64,000 nt of DNA from Vibrio sp. 16 (GTDB lineage: Bacteria; Pseudomonadota; Gammaproteobacteria; Enterobacterales; Vibrionaceae), in NCBI RefSeq assembly GCF_963681195.1, contig NZ_OY808997.1, forward strand, positions 2,418,001-2,482,000, written 5' to 3'. Position 1 is the first letter of the stretch; each line of letters starts with the position of its first letter. The notes under the pieces were generated by a model that saw nothing but the letters and a program-made list of their open reading frames with translations, searched no databases and was not told the origin of the DNA. A program made the translations under genes and the position numbers. Below, one piece after another: positions 29,514 through 39,418 of the stretch.

Positions 29514-30334
29514 AAAAGTTGATACGCCAGTTCACTGCCCTGACCGCGAACGGCATCAATACTCGACGCAAGTGTTGGAGAAACATGCAGTGCTATCGCG
29601 GCTTTGCTCGTTGTCAGGTAGTGCTGCTTCTCTTGCTCATCAAGCATGTTGTCCCAACGTTGGTGAATGTCTCGCGCTAAGTAGAGTAAACATGCCAAAC
29701 GTTTCGACTCTACCGCCTTCGCAGGGTGGTTAACATTGGCGATGGCATCCACCAGCTCATTGGGGAATTGCCAGCTCTCTGCAAGCACGGCACCCAGTTG
29801 CTGCGCGTCAGTACCTAATACTTCACGTTGAACCTGCGCGGCATTTTCCCCATTCCACACTCTTTGCTGAATATCGACGGCTTTTTCTGGCTCCAAGGCA
29901 TGTATCATCAGCTCGCCAATGTTGTGTAATATCCCTGTGGTAAACGCTTCATTCGGGTCCAGCTTGATGTCTTTAGCAATGGTGCTGGCAATTGTCGCCA
30001 CTTCAAAGGTACCAGCCCAATAATCTTTGATATTGAGGGTTTCGAGCTTAGGGAAGGTTGTCGCGAGAATCGAGGAAGAGATGAGGTTACGAATGGCGCC
30101 AATCCCAATTCGAACAATGGCGTCATTGATGTTGGCGATGCCTTTCACGCCGCCAAACTGTGCGGAGTTCGCCATCCTCAACACACGAGCCAACAACACC
30201 TGATCCATCGACATTTTGCGCGCTAACTCGCCAAAGTCGATCGTCTCTCGATTGACCATTTCGAGTAACTCTTGCAGGACGCTTTCAATTCTGGGTAGTT
30301 CGTTAATACGGGAAATTAACGCTTCTTGACTCAT
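29510..30334 (-). CDS. HDOD domain protein (signalling)
   Basis: 274 residues from ATG 30334 (MSQEALISRINELPRIE), with AAAGGAGTG at good spacing; the open frame extends 7 codons further. The HDOD domain covers about residues 10-205: LPRIESVLQELLEMVNRETI, DQVLLARVLRMANSAQFGG, and FTTGILHNIGELMI in place of the HD motif. The catalytic HD pair is not obvious, as is normal in HDOD, which serves as a scaffold in signalling and c-di-GMP networks. Stand-alone, monocistronic, overlapping the transporter end. Confidence 0.88.
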   Translation of the reverse strand: MSQEALISRINELPRIESVLQELLEMVNRETIDFGELARKMSMDQVLLARVLRMANSAQFGGVKGIANINDAIVRIGIGAIRNLISSSILATTFPKLETLNIKDYWAGTFEVATIASTIAKDIKLDPNEAFTTGILHNIGELMIHALEPEKAVDIQQRVWNGENAAQVQREVLGTDAQQLGAVLAESWQFPNELVDAIANVNHPAKAVESKRLACLLYLARDIHQRWDNMLDEQEKQHYLTTSKAAIALHVSPTLASSIDAVRGQGSELAYQLF

Positions 30335-30419
30335 AGGATTCACTCCTTTGACCACACTGCTATCTCACTAACTAAGTGTAGTACTAAAGAGTGAATTCTC
30401 AGTAATTATTCGTGTGACT

Positions 30420-31613
30420 TTACACCCACTGGCCAGCTACGAAACCTGAACTCCAACACCACTGGAAGTTATAGCCTCCCAACCAACCAGTTACGTCCAC
30501 CACCTCACCGATAAAGTACAGCCCTTTAACTTGCTTACACTCCATGGTCTTTGAAGAGATATGATCGGTATTCACACCACCTAACGTCACCTCGGCGGTG
30601 CGGTAACCTTCGGTACCATTCGGTACAATCTGCCAATGCTGTAAGGTTTGGCTGATCGCTTTAAGTTGATTCACACCAAACTGCTTGAGTGGCTTATCTT
30701 CTAGTACTTTACGTTCTATCAGTACCTCAACCAGTCGCTTCGGCAGGACTTTAGCCAACGTATTCTTCAAACTTTGATTCGGATGTTTTTCCAAGTTTTG
30801 ACTGAGTAACTCATCCATATCAACGTCAGGCACCAGGTTGATGGTCACCGTCTCACCCGGCTTCCAGTACGAAGATATCTGCAAAACAGAAGGACCTGAT
30901 AAACCACGGTGAGTAAACAACAGAGCCTCTTTAAAGACGGTGTTGTTTTCTGCTGTCAATTCGACCGGAATCGCGATGCCGGACAATTCAGCAAAATCTT
31001 CTTTGTCTTCTTTGTGCAAGGTAAACGGCACCAAGCCGGCCGTTGTTGGGACGATAGACAACCCAAACTGCTCGGCAATCTTATAGCCAAATGGTGTCGC
31101 ACCTAGCTTGGGCATGGATAAGCCACCCGTAGCGACAACCAATGACTGGCACTCTATCACGCTGGTGTTGGCGTGCAGCTCAAAGCCTGACTCTGTCTGT
31201 TCGATATGGTGAATATCTTGCTGGTAGCGCTGCTCTACCGATGGTAACTGACACTCCGCAAGCAGCATCTTCACGATGTCTTTTGAGTTGTAATCGCCCA
31301 CGCAAAATAGCTGGCCATGATCGCGCTCTTCAAACTCGATGCCATGTTTGTAGATCATCGAGATAAAGTCCCAGTTGGTGTATTGAGCCAACGCGGATTT
31401 TACGAAGTGTGGGTTTTGACAAAGGTAGTGTTTAGCCGTGACATCGTAGTTGGTGAAATTACAACGACCGCCACCCGCAATTAGGATTTTGCGACCAGGC
31501 TTTTTGGCGTGGTCGAGCAGCAGCACACTGCGCCCTCGTTTACCTGCTTCTGCAGCGCACATTAAACCGGCCGCACCCGCACCAATAATGACCACATCAA
31601 ACTTTTCCGCCAT
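30420..31613 (-). CDS. HI0933/YhiN-family NAD(P)/FAD-dependent oxidoreductase
   Basis: 397 residues from ATG 31613 (MAEKFDVVIIGAGAAGLMC). An in-frame GTG three codons earlier is the alternative start. The FAD-binding GxGxxG motif is at residues 10-15 (IGAGAAG). The HI0933-specific segments RKILIAGGGRCNFTNYD and LVVATGGLSMPKLGATPFGY are present, and the protein ends with VVDVTGWLGGYNFQWCWSSG, the family's C-terminal FAD loop. The enzymatic role is unknown; relatives are sometimes annotated as aminoacetone oxidase. It is downstream of uspB on the same strand but beyond a terminator. Confidence 0.9.
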   Translation of the reverse strand: MAEKFDVVIIGAGAAGLMCAAEAGKRGRSVLLLDHAKKPGRKILIAGGGRCNFTNYDVTAKHYLCQNPHFVKSALAQYTNWDFISMIYKHGIEFEERDHGQLFCVGDYNSKDIVKMLLAECQLPSVEQRYQQDIHHIEQTESGFELHANTSVIECQSLVVATGGLSMPKLGATPFGYKIAEQFGLSIVPTTAGLVPFTLHKEDKEDFAELSGIAIPVELTAENNTVFKEALLFTHRGLSGPSVLQISSYWKPGETVTINLVPDVDMDELLSQNLEKHPNQSLKNTLAKVLPKRLVEVLIERKVLEDKPLKQFGVNQLKAISQTLQHWQIVPNGTEGYRTAEVTLGGVNTDHISSKTMECKQVKGLYFIGEVVDVTGWLGGYNFQWCWSSGFVAGQWV

Positions 31614-31637
31614 GATACCCACTCAATCAAAGACCAA

Positions 31638-31668
31638 TAAAAAAGGATGTGCACAATGCACATCCTTA
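31638..31668 (-). terminator. Terminator of uspB
   Basis: Perfect ten-base-pair stem AAGGATGTGC / GCACATCCTT, ACAAT loop, T run on the minus strand. Confidence 0.88.
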
Positions 31669-31724
31669 GCAATTTAGGTCCGCTATTCTAGCGGTATTCG
31701 TGTTGCTTGCCAAATCATCAACGC

Positions 31725-32048
31725 TTAGAGAATGAACGCCGCAAGTAACGTAACACCTAGCAGGGAAGTCGACAAAATAAACAACTCTCTGACTCGCTCA
31801 CATTTACCCGTAAATACCTCATCATGATGATGGTGATACTCTTTGCTTTTTAGGTAGTGATAGAGGCGCACTTGCTTGGTGACATTACCGTGCGTGGTGA
31901 AGAAACCGTTGCCATCAACTTGCTGGTATAACAGCGGATGGGCTTCACGCATGATGTAAATAAGAGAACGGAGCGCAGTGAGGTATCTGGCTAAATTGAC
32001 GAGAGTCACCAACATTAGCGTGAATAGAATTGTGTCTGCATTGATCAT
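31725..32048 (-). CDS. uspB: Universal stress protein B
   Basis: 107 residues (E. coli UspB 111). Two membrane helices at the ends: [20 protein letters not shown] at the N-terminus and [19 protein letters not shown] at the C-terminus. Between them lies a basic, histidine-rich segment ([19 protein letters not shown]). The family is a stationary-phase, RpoS-dependent inner-membrane protein linked to ethanol resistance in E. coli. The uspA-uspB neighbourhood, here with ftnA in between, is conserved in enterics and vibrios. Confidence 0.88.
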   Translation of the reverse strand: MINADTILFTLMLVTLVNLARYLTALRSLIYIMREAHPLLYQQVDGNGFFTTHGNVTKQVRLYHYLKSKEYHHHHDEVFTGKCERVRELFILSTSLLGVTLLAAFIL

Positions 32049-32119
32049 CTTTTCCTCCCTACATCTTCTCAGAATGCCCAGAAGAAAAAGACGACCTTTA
32101 CAACGTCTTTCGCTGAAAG

Positions 32120-32647
32120 TTATTCAGCAGAGGCATCCATGATAGAAGATGAGCCTTCTTTAGCTAGAGCGGCTAGATCTTTGTCGATAAAGAATAGCGC
32201 TTTACCATCTTCACCAACGAGTTCTAGCTTATCTAAAATCCCTTTAAATAACTTCTCTTCCTCGTGCTGCTCAGCAACGTACCACTGTAAGAAGTTGAAA
32301 GTTGAGTAGTCTTGAGACGTAAATGCCACGTGAGCGAGCTTGTTAATCTTCTGAGTGATCATTTGCTCATGCTCGAACGTTTCACGAAATACTTCGCCAA
32401 GGCTTGAGAACTCATGCTTAGGCGCATCAATCGCACCTAAGATTGGCATCGCGCCTGTCTCACTTACATACGTAAATAGACGTTGCATGTGCTCCATCTC
32501 TTCTACGGCATGTGCGCGTAAAAATTCAGCCGCGCCTTCAAAACCTTTGTCTTCGCACCAAGCACTCATTTGTAAGTATAGATTGGATGAGAAAAATTCG
32601 AGATTAATTTGCTCATTCAATTGTTCAACCATTGCTTGTGAAAGCAT
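32120..32647 (-). CDS. ftnA: Non-haem ferritin
   Basis: 175-residue 24-mer iron-storage ferritin. Ferroxidase ligands are recognisable: Glu in [17 protein letters not shown] (residue about 17), the [10 protein letters not shown] segment (Glu-x-x-His) and the later [14 protein letters not shown]. The protein lacks the haem-binding methionine pattern of bacterioferritin. Iron storage connects to RyhB and Fur regulation: ryhB lies 13 kb away in this window. It is transcribed divergently from uspA, with 154 bp between the coding regions. Confidence 0.95.
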   Translation of the reverse strand: MLSQAMVEQLNEQINLEFFSSNLYLQMSAWCEDKGFEGAAEFLRAHAVEEMEHMQRLFTYVSETGAMPILGAIDAPKHEFSSLGEVFRETFEHEQMITQKINKLAHVAFTSQDYSTFNFLQWYVAEQHEEEKLFKGILDKLELVGEDGKALFFIDKDLAALAKEGSSSIMDASAE

Positions 32648-32801
32648 CTGCTTCTCCTACTAAGTCTATGAACTGTAAATGACTATAACATGTTTGTTAC
32701 TTTAACACTTTGACGTATGAATGTGGATCTGAGATCACTACAACAAAATTTATTGGTTGGGGGTGCTAATCTTTAAACAGACACCTAAAGGAGATAGCAC
32801 T

Positions 32802-33227
32802 ATGAGTTATCAACATATTTTGGTTGCCGTCGACCTCTCTGAAGACAGCAAACTTTTGATTGAAAAAGCCGTTTCTCTTGCCAAACCACTTGAAGCTGCC
32901 GTGTCGTTTGTGCATATCGATGTCAACTATGCTGAGCTCTACACTGGGCTGATTGATATCAACCTAGCCGAAACCCAGCATCAAGCAGTGCAAGCGTCTC
33001 AAGCGCAACTTCAAGAGTTTGCCGATCACGCCAATTACCCTATCAAACATACGCTAGTGGGCAGTGGTGATTTGGGTAATGAACTGTGTGAAACCATTCA
33101 AGAGTTCAACATTGATCTGGTGGTATGTGGTCATCACCAAGATTTTTGGAGTAAGTTGCTTTCCTCTACCCGACAATTAATCAATTGCTCTCCTGTCGAT
33201 ATGTTGGTCGTGCCACTTAAAGACTGA
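32802..33227 (+). CDS. uspA: Universal stress protein A
   Basis: 141 residues from ATG 32802 (MSYQHILVAVDLSEDSK), with AAAGGAGATAG at ideal spacing; the longer frame from 32757 is not needed. Rossmann-like UspA fold: N-terminal VAVDLSEDS, and later VVCGHHQDFWSKLLSSTRQL in the position of the ATP-binding GxxG loop. It lacks the typical G-2x-G-9x-G(S/T) ATP signature, as E. coli UspA does. It is induced by growth arrest in relatives. Confidence 0.94.
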   Translation: MSYQHILVAVDLSEDSKLLIEKAVSLAKPLEAAVSFVHIDVNYAELYTGLIDINLAETQHQAVQASQAQLQEFADHANYPIKHTLVGSGDLGNELCETIQEFNIDLVVCGHHQDFWSKLLSSTRQLINCSPVDMLVVPLKD

Positions 33228-33283
33228 TCGAGAGGAAAATTTCCGCTAGACTGCAGAGCATTTATTGATAATGAGTATTAGTT

Positions 33284-34162
33284 ATGGGTTATCTCTCTGC
33301 CGTCACCCTTTTATGGGCATTCTCGTTTAGCTTGATCGGCGTTTACCTCGCCGGTCAGGTTGACTCTTGGTTCTCGGTCTTTATCCGTGTCGCACTCGCC
33401 AGCCTAGTGTTCTTACCTTTCCTACGTTTTAAAGGTATCGACCGTGGGCTCATTGCAAAACTGATGACCGTTGGTGGTTTTCAGCTTGGCTTGATGTACT
33501 GCTTCTACTACCAATCTTTCTTACTGCTTTCCGTTCCAGAAGTCCTTTTGTTTACCGTCTTCACGCCAATCTATGTCACCTTGATTTATGATCTTTTAAA
33601 AGGACGATTTTCACCGTGGTACTTAGTGACTGCGATAATTGCCGTGGCGGGCGCAGCTTTCATTAAGTTTGCTGGAATCAATGAAAACTTCGTGCTGGGC
33701 TTCTTAGTGGTTCAAGGGGCGAACCTGTGCTTCGCCATTGGCCAAGTGGGCTACAAATACATCATGGAGAAAAGCCCAGTTGACCTGCCACAACATACGG
33801 TGTTTGGCTATTTCTACTTGGGTGCGCTCTGCGTAGCAACGATCGCCTTTGCCTTGATGGGCAACCTAGATAAGCTTCCGACCACTCAAACACAATGGGG
33901 AATCTTGATCTACTTGGGCTTGATCGCGTCAGGCTTGGGCTACTTTGCGTGGAACAAAGGCGCCACCATGGTTAATGCAGGGGCACTGGCAGTCATGAAC
34001 AATGCACTGGTTCCTGCAGGCTTAATCGTGAATATTCTGATCTGGAATCGAGATGTCGACCTAGTTCGACTCACCATTGGCGGCGCGATCATCATGTTAT
34101 CGTTGTGGGTCAACGAAACCTGGGTCAAAAGAAAGGTTGAACAAAGCTATCAATCGGCATAA
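33284..34162 (+). CDS. EamA family carboxylate/amino acid/amine-type transporter
   Basis: 292 residues with ten predicted membrane helices in two EamA repeats. Helix 1 is MGYLSAVTLLWAFSFSLIGV; the second repeat begins near FVLGFLVVQGANLCFAIGQV. It is a drug/metabolite transporter superfamily member, and the substrate is unknown. Located 56 bp after uspA in the same direction, with no clear terminator between, so readthrough is possible. It ends at a strong terminator. It is not closely similar to the EamA protein at 28.6 kb. Confidence 0.87.
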   Translation: MGYLSAVTLLWAFSFSLIGVYLAGQVDSWFSVFIRVALASLVFLPFLRFKGIDRGLIAKLMTVGGFQLGLMYCFYYQSFLLLSVPEVLLFTVFTPIYVTLIYDLLKGRFSPWYLVTAIIAVAGAAFIKFAGINENFVLGFLVVQGANLCFAIGQVGYKYIMEKSPVDLPQHTVFGYFYLGALCVATIAFALMGNLDKLPTTQTQWGILIYLGLIASGLGYFAWNKGATMVNAGALAVMNNALVPAGLIVNILIWNRDVDLVRLTIGGAIIMLSLWVNETWVKRKVEQSYQSA

Positions 34163-34167
34163 ACAAG

Positions 34168-34197
34168 AACGCTCTCCTGATCGAGAGCGTTTTTTAT
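34168..34197 (+). terminator. Terminator after the EamA gene
   Basis: Stem AACGCTCTC / GAGAGCGTT with a six-base loop and a T run, 6 bp after the stop codon. Confidence 0.9.
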
Positions 34198-34199
34198 TG

Positions 34200-34754
34200 T
34201 TAATGCACCGCAGCGTCGGCCTGTGCTGCAACCAGTTCTGGAATAATCAAAGGTGTTTGGCGCTCGACTTGAGCTTCAAGTTTGTGCTGCTTCTTGAGCA
34301 ATTTGCGTTGCTTCTTCGCCAATTTGAGGAGCTTCTTCTGCTGCTTATACTGTTTTTTAAGCGCCTTCTTCGCTGCTTTAATTGATGTGTTACTCGAGAT
34401 ATCAACCACCGACTCTGTGGTCAGTGACGGCTTGTGAGTCGCCTTTGTTGCTGCTTTTTGTTTAACTTTGTCAATCACACGTCTAACGGCCTGTGCTTTC
34501 TTGGCATCAACGACATCTGCGCGATCTTTTGTTGGCAACGCTTCTGCAAGTAAGCCGCAAGCTCTTTGTTGCTCTATCGGCTTATCTTGGCACTTTTGAG
34601 GAGGAATCGCAGCAGGCTTACACAACGAGCCTTGTGAAGAAGACGAACGCGCGCACGAGCGGCAGACAAACTTAGGTTCAATCACCAAACGATGAATGTC
34701 CCCTAGGTTTTCAGCGATCTGCTTGCGATTCATCTTACAAAGACGTTTAGCCAT
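34200..34754 (-). CDS. Lysine-rich conserved protein of unknown function
   Basis: 184 residues, strongly basic. The N-terminal third has cysteines that could bind metal (KFVCRSCARSS, then SLCKPAAIPPQKCQ and RACGLL). The C-terminal third is a long lysine/leucine/glutamine helix (AAKKALKKQYKQQKKLLKLA and KKQRKLLKKQHKLEAQVERQ) expected to be a single alpha-helix or coiled coil. The start region MAKRLCKMNRKQIAENLGDI resembles a small ordered domain. I do not recognise a characterised homologue. Nucleic-acid binding is possible from charge but unproven. It is not a shadow: no better frame lies opposite, and a terminator abuts its 3' end. Confidence 0.65.
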   Translation of the reverse strand: MAKRLCKMNRKQIAENLGDIHRLVIEPKFVCRSCARSSSSQGSLCKPAAIPPQKCQDKPIEQQRACGLLAEALPTKDRADVVDAKKAQAVRRVIDKVKQKAATKATHKPSLTTESVVDISSNTSIKAAKKALKKQYKQQKKLLKLAKKQRKLLKKQHKLEAQVERQTPLIIPELVAAQADAAVH

Positions 34755-34854
34755 GCTACTACTCCAGCTAAGAATACGAATAATTCTTAGTAAGATATAC
34801 CTACATGACGGTTAATTAGCAAGCACTAAATGAAGATTTAATCGGCTTTGAGCA

Positions 34855-35634
34855 CTAAGTCATTGATGCTTTGACATAAACATCAAAACGATTTTTTTTC
34901 GTTTCAATCGCCATCGCCGGGCGCTGTTCATCAAGCCAGTTTGCGTAGTCAGGACGCTTCACCACCACTCGCTTCGTTGCCAGTTCAAGTGCAGGTGCTA
35001 ACAGACCATCCGCATCCAAGTCTGCGCCGACTAAAGATTGAAATACTCGCATCTCTTTCTTCACTAACGCACTTTTCTTTTTGTTCTCAGGATGAGGGTA
35101 CATTGGATCCAAGTAGACGACATCGGGTCTAACAAAGGACTTGTCGTTCACAAGGTCTTGCAACGCAGTATGGCTAGAGGCATGGATCAAAGACATACGC
35201 TCACTTACCCAGGTACCGATCTCTGGATCTTGCTGAGCACGAGTCAGCCCATCATCAAGCAAAGCCGCAACCACAGGGTGGCGCTCAACCATTTGTACTT
35301 TGCACCCTAGCGAAGCCAATACAAAGGCATCGCGCCCAAGCCCCGCCGTGCCGTCCAATACATGAGGGGTCGCCCCTTTGTTGAGCCCCGCCGCCTTCGC
35401 AATAGCTTGCCCCTTGCCGCCACCGAATTTACGTCGATGACCTACCGCACCGCCAATCAAGTCAACGTAAATGGCGCCTAGCTTAGGCTCGTCGACTTTG
35501 CGCAGCTCAAGACGCTCTGCGGTAAGCACTAAAGCAAACTGGCTTTGCGGGCTGTGCTCTAATCCCCAACGCTGAGCGATGCGCTCAAGCTGTTCATTCT
35601 GGTCTGGAGATTGACAAATAAGTTGTAACTGCAC
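34855..35634 (-). CDS. rsmJ: 16S rRNA (guanine(1516)-N(2))-methyltransferase RsmJ
   Basis: 259 residues from GTG 35634, which has GGAG six bases upstream; the frame opens at TTG 35658. Landmarks are [40 protein letters not shown] (SAM motif I), [20 protein letters not shown] (the catalytic DPPY-like DPMYP) and [15 protein letters not shown]. These match E. coli YhiQ/RsmJ closely. The protein modifies one guanine of the small-subunit rRNA. Monocistronic. Confidence 0.94.
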   Translation of the reverse strand: MQLQLICQSPDQNEQLERIAQRWGLEHSPQSQFALVLTAERLELRKVDEPKLGAIYVDLIGGAVGHRRKFGGGKGQAIAKAAGLNKGATPHVLDGTAGLGRDAFVLASLGCKVQMVERHPVVAALLDDGLTRAQQDPEIGTWVSERMSLIHASSHTALQDLVNDKSFVRPDVVYLDPMYPHPENKKKSALVKKEMRVFQSLVGADLDADGLLAPALELATKRVVVKRPDYANWLDEQRPAMAIETKKNRFDVYVKASMT

Positions 35635-35684
35635 ATTAGGCTCCGATTTGAGGGGCAATAAAACTGGCGCAAGTGTAATGGATT

Positions 35685-38600
35685 TTAAGATTGGGCACTA
35701 ACCCTATTCTCATCGATCAACTCCTCCACCAGCGTCGGCAGGGGTTTAGGTTTACCGATAATGTAACCTTGCGCGTAATCCACGCCAAGCTCCATCAATT
35801 GGTCAATAATGCGCGTGTTCTCGACAAACTCAGCCACGGTTCGCTTACCCATTTGTTTCGCCAAATCATTGATTGAACGCACCATCAAATGGTCCATCTC
35901 ATTGACATCGATATCGCGAACAAAGATGCCGTCTATTTTCACAATATCGACAGGCAATTTTTTCAGGTAGCCAAACGAAGAGAGTCCTGAGCCAAAGTCA
36001 TCCAAAGCGATCAAACACCCCAGTGCTTTTAACTGGCTAAAGAATTCGATGGCTTGCTTCATGTTGCTCATGGCCGCGGTTTCGGTAATTTCTAAGCAGA
36101 CCTTGTTACACGGCACCGCGCTATCTTTTAGCTTGTTGAGCAAAAACTGGATGAACTCTTGATTACCCATTGAATGACCAGACAGGTTGATCGCAACCTG
36201 ACTGAGATTTTCCAGTGCAGCAGGGTTCGCGCCAAACCAATCCAAGGTTTGGCTTACCACTTCTCGGTCGATCAAATGCGCAATGTTGTAACGCTCAGAT
36301 GCAGGCATAAAGATACCCGGTGAGATGTAATCTCCATTCACATCACGAATCCTAACCAAGATTTCAAAGTGCATGCCTTTGTCATCGTTGTCTAAGGCAA
36401 TAATGCGCTGGGCGAACAGCTCAATGCGTTGGTTAGCAAGAGCATCATGTACTAAGTTCACGCTCTCCATTTCTTGCTCACGGCGGCGCAGCTCTTGATC
36501 ATCAAGGCAGTATAAGCTGTAGCGATTGCGCCCTTCTTCCTTCGCGACATGACACGCGGTATCCGCTTGTGCATGGACCATTTGCGGTGAAGAAGCAGTA
36601 TGGTCAATCAATCGAATACCAATGGAACAGTTGAGGCTTAATCGGATGTCTTGCCAGACGAAAGGTTGCTCACCCAGATTATCGATGATCATTTTCGCCA
36701 GTTTCTTCGCGTCTAACTCAGTACAATCTTTGAGAAGAATGGCGAACTCATCGCCTCCCATCCGAGCTAAGACAGTGTTGTAAGGCAAGACTTCTTCCAG
36801 CGTTCGCGCACAGAATTTGATCGCTTCGTCCCCTGCTTCATGACCTGCGGTGTCGTTTAATACCTTAAGCTGGTCAAGATCGAGATACAGCATTGCGTGA
36901 GTGCGCGTATAGCTTTCCACTTCCTTAAGTGCTTTGGTGAGCTCTTTTTCGAAAAAGTTGCGACTAAAAGTGCCGGTTAGAAGATCATGTCTGGCTTGAT
37001 ACGCCAATTGATCGGACAGTTTGCGCGTCTCGGTGATGTCCTCTCCGACAATGAGTAAATGCCCCGACTCGACCAAAGGACGGATATTTTCGCGAATCCA
37101 CAACACTTGTCCGTCTGCGTGGCGATACTCAATCTCACGTCGCCAGACCCCTTTCATCACTTGTTTAGGTTGCAGCAGTACCTGACGCGGAATAAGCGCA
37201 TCCTCATGCAGATAAAACTCTCTCAAGCGATGACCTAAAATTTGGTCTGGCGTGTAACCAAGCAACTGTTCAGCAAATTGATTCACTTGTTGGATGCGGT
37301 TTTGGTCATCGAGCGTCACCATCATCACCGGCTGTTGGTCGTAATAATGACTCAAGTTAGCCTCACGTTGATACAAACGCTCTTCGGTAATTTTCCGAGT
37401 AGTAATGTCTTTGGCTTCAAGTAAGTAACGCGCGGACTCTACGCCTGACGGGATCGGTTTGAGAGAGACTTCAAGAACTAACGCGCCCAGCTCTTCATGC
37501 CAGATTTCTGCCTCAAATTGGGTTACCGTCTCGGCTTGCTTTTCATCTAAGAAGCGTTTGAACTGAGCAACGGCGTCTTCTTGCCAGTAACGATGTTGCC
37601 AAATGGGCAAGTCTTGGCTGAAATCCTGACTGTAAAGCAACTCTTGCAACTTACGGTTGCTTGATGTCACGCCTCCCTTTGAATCGAGCACACCAATAAA
37701 GTGGTAGCTTTGGTCAAACACCATTTCAGTCAGCATTTGGCTTTCCGTCGCCAACTGTTCACTGCGCTTTAATCGGCTCAGGTAGTACACCAACACCAAA
37801 ATGATGATAAGCAACACTGAAACCAGACTGGCTGCTAGATTAAGTTCACTTTGGTAGCGATCGGCAAACGATTGAGGTTTATTAAAAAACATCGACGCCG
37901 CCACGTCTTCTGCCCCAAGTCCCCATTTCTTTACAGCAACGTAATCTAACTTGATCTCTGGCGTACCAACTCGAACCTTAGGCAATTCTCCGCGCTCAAT
38001 AATTTCTCTGAGCATTTCCCCTGTTTGCAACCCATGGACCAAACCACTTTGTATGACACCGCCGACCGCACCATAACCTAGCCCGAGATCATGAACCATA
38101 TAAACGGGGGCTGCTGAACGTAGATTCAGTTCTTTCCAAAGTTGCTTGTCGGAAATCACGTGGCCATTTTTGTCACGGTAGTAGACCCAAAACAGTGCGG
38201 CACTCTTTGCGTTTAGCTCGCTAAGCGTATCAAGTAATTGATCGTAACTTTCTGGGACCAACTGAGTAATTTTGTTGCGGTAATTAGGGTAAGTATCAAT
38301 GAACTTTCCCACTTGTTGTCTCACCGCCTCGCCTGTTACGGAATGATCGCTAATCACATAAATCGACTCGACATTAGGTTGCAGACGCTCAATAAGCGAA
38401 ATGTTGCTGTAGAGGTCAATGTCTTCAATCAGCCCCGTTGCGGTTAAATTACTATGCAGACTGGGGTCATAGTTGTTGATTCCGCCAAAGACTACCGGCG
38501 TACTACCCAGCTGCTCCCCCAAACGATTCATAAGGTTGAGCGCATTGTTATCGCTTACCACAACCGCTTGAAACTGTTCTTGGCCAAATTTGGTGATATA

Positions 38601-38828
38601 CAGATCAAGCAGCAAGTCGAGGTACTCTTGGCTTTGATTACGTTTGGTATCGAGGTAGACGACTCGGGTGGAAATCCCTGAATCTTTTAGAGCGTTCTCT
38701 AGACCTTCTTGAAAACTGTCGGTCCAGAAAAATCCTTGATGGTATGAGTGAACGACCAGTACGTCAGTGTCTTTCGCATAAATCGAAGAAGATAGAAATA
38801 CCGCTAGAAGAATCAGACTAAAGCGCAC
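35685..38828 (-). CDS. Membrane PAS-GGDEF-EAL c-di-GMP enzyme with periplasmic binding-protein sensor
   Basis: About 1047 residues from GTG 38828, which places a signal-anchor ([18 protein letters not shown]) at the N-terminus. The open frame reaches 38930, where the alternative GTG lies inside the asnC leader. Order of domains: signal sequence; ABC-type substrate-binding-like periplasmic domain (about 25-310); membrane helix ([16 protein letters not shown]); two PAS domains; GGDEF with intact MGGDEF; EAL domain with EIL in place of EAL. The EAL catalytic ligands remain: NLS, EITE, DDFGSG, K and QGY motifs. The RxxD inhibitory site before GGDEF is absent. It is likely bifunctional or chiefly a phosphodiesterase; the ligand is unknown. 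Confidence 0.85.
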   Translation of the reverse strand: MRFSLILLAVFLSSSIYAKDTDVLVVHSYHQGFFWTDSFQEGLENALKDSGISTRVVYLDTKRNQSQEYLDLLLDLYITKFGQEQFQAVVVSDNNALNLMNRLGEQLGSTPVVFGGINNYDPSLHSNLTATGLIEDIDLYSNISLIERLQPNVESIYVISDHSVTGEAVRQQVGKFIDTYPNYRNKITQLVPESYDQLLDTLSELNAKSAALFWVYYRDKNGHVISDKQLWKELNLRSAAPVYMVHDLGLGYGAVGGVIQSGLVHGLQTGEMLREIIERGELPKVRVGTPEIKLDYVAVKKWGLGAEDVAASMFFNKPQSFADRYQSELNLAASLVSVLLIIILVLVYYLSRLKRSEQLATESQMLTEMVFDQSYHFIGVLDSKGGVTSSNRKLQELLYSQDFSQDLPIWQHRYWQEDAVAQFKRFLDEKQAETVTQFEAEIWHEELGALVLEVSLKPIPSGVESARYLLEAKDITTRKITEERLYQREANLSHYYDQQPVMMVTLDDQNRIQQVNQFAEQLLGYTPDQILGHRLREFYLHEDALIPRQVLLQPKQVMKGVWRREIEYRHADGQVLWIRENIRPLVESGHLLIVGEDITETRKLSDQLAYQARHDLLTGTFSRNFFEKELTKALKEVESYTRTHAMLYLDLDQLKVLNDTAGHEAGDEAIKFCARTLEEVLPYNTVLARMGGDEFAILLKDCTELDAKKLAKMIIDNLGEQPFVWQDIRLSLNCSIGIRLIDHTASSPQMVHAQADTACHVAKEEGRNRYSLYCLDDQELRRREQEMESVNLVHDALANQRIELFAQRIIALDNDDKGMHFEILVRIRDVNGDYISPGIFMPASERYNIAHLIDREVVSQTLDWFGANPAALENLSQVAINLSGHSMGNQEFIQFLLNKLKDSAVPCNKVCLEITETAAMSNMKQAIEFFSQLKALGCLIALDDFGSGLSSFGYLKKLPVDIVKIDGIFVRDIDVNEMDHLMVRSINDLAKQMGKRTVAEFVENTRIIDQLMELGVDYAQGYIIGKPKPLPTLVEELIDENRVSAQS

Positions 38829-38920
38829 TAAAATAGCTCTCAGATGGGAAATAACTCTTTTAATAGTATCACTCTTGTTGATATTTTGAACTAAGAGCCC
38901 GACCTTATTGGGAGAGAAAT

Positions 38921-39385
38921 GTGCACGCACACAATGTAAAACTCGACGACCTCGATCGCGCGATTTTAAAGACGCTCATGGAAGACGCACGAACACCTTA
39001 TGCCGAAATGGCCAAGCAGTTTAATGTTAGCCCCGCCACTGTTCATGTACGAATAGAGAAAATGAAGTCAGCTGACATCATTCAAGGAACAGAAGTCATT
39101 GTCGACACCAAAAAGCTTGGCTACGACGTTTGCTGCTTTATCGGCATTAACTTGAATGCCGCGCGAGACTACCACTCGGCACTCGAAAAACTCAATGCAT
39201 TGGAAGAAGTCGTGGAAGCCTACTACACCACGGGGGCTTACAATATCTTTGTAAAGTTGATGTGTCGTTCTATTGAGGAGCTGCAATACGTGCTCATCGA
39301 CAAACTCCAAGCCATTGATGAAGTGCAATCGACAGAGACGCTGATTTCACTGCAAAACCCCATCAACCGAAATGTGAATCCATAA
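38921..39385 (+). CDS. asnC: Transcriptional regulator AsnC
   Basis: 154-residue Lrp/AsnC-family regulator. GTG at 38921 is preceded by GGGAG at seven bases. The HTH is in residues 10-55 (DDLDRAILKTLMEDARTPYA, FNVSPATVHVRIEKM), and the RAM ligand domain follows. Near-identity with E. coli AsnC is visible in GYDVCCFIGI, EAYYTTGAYNIFVKLMCRSI and EVQSTETLISLQNPI. In E. coli it activates asnA and responds to asparagine; asnA is not in this window. It is divergent from the c-di-GMP enzyme and convergent with tsrA. Confidence 0.94.
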   Translation: MHAHNVKLDDLDRAILKTLMEDARTPYAEMAKQFNVSPATVHVRIEKMKSADIIQGTEVIVDTKKLGYDVCCFIGINLNAARDYHSALEKLNALEEVVEAYYTTGAYNIFVKLMCRSIEELQYVLIDKLQAIDEVQSTETLISLQNPINRNVNP

Positions 39386-39418
39386 AAAATGGCCCCTACG
39401 TTTAGGGGCCATTTTTTT
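39384..39418. terminator. Bidirectional terminator between asnC and tsrA
   Basis: Stem AAAATGGCCCCT / AGGGGCCATTTT with A and T tracts on both sides; it overlaps the stop codon of each neighbouring gene closely. Confidence 0.92.
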
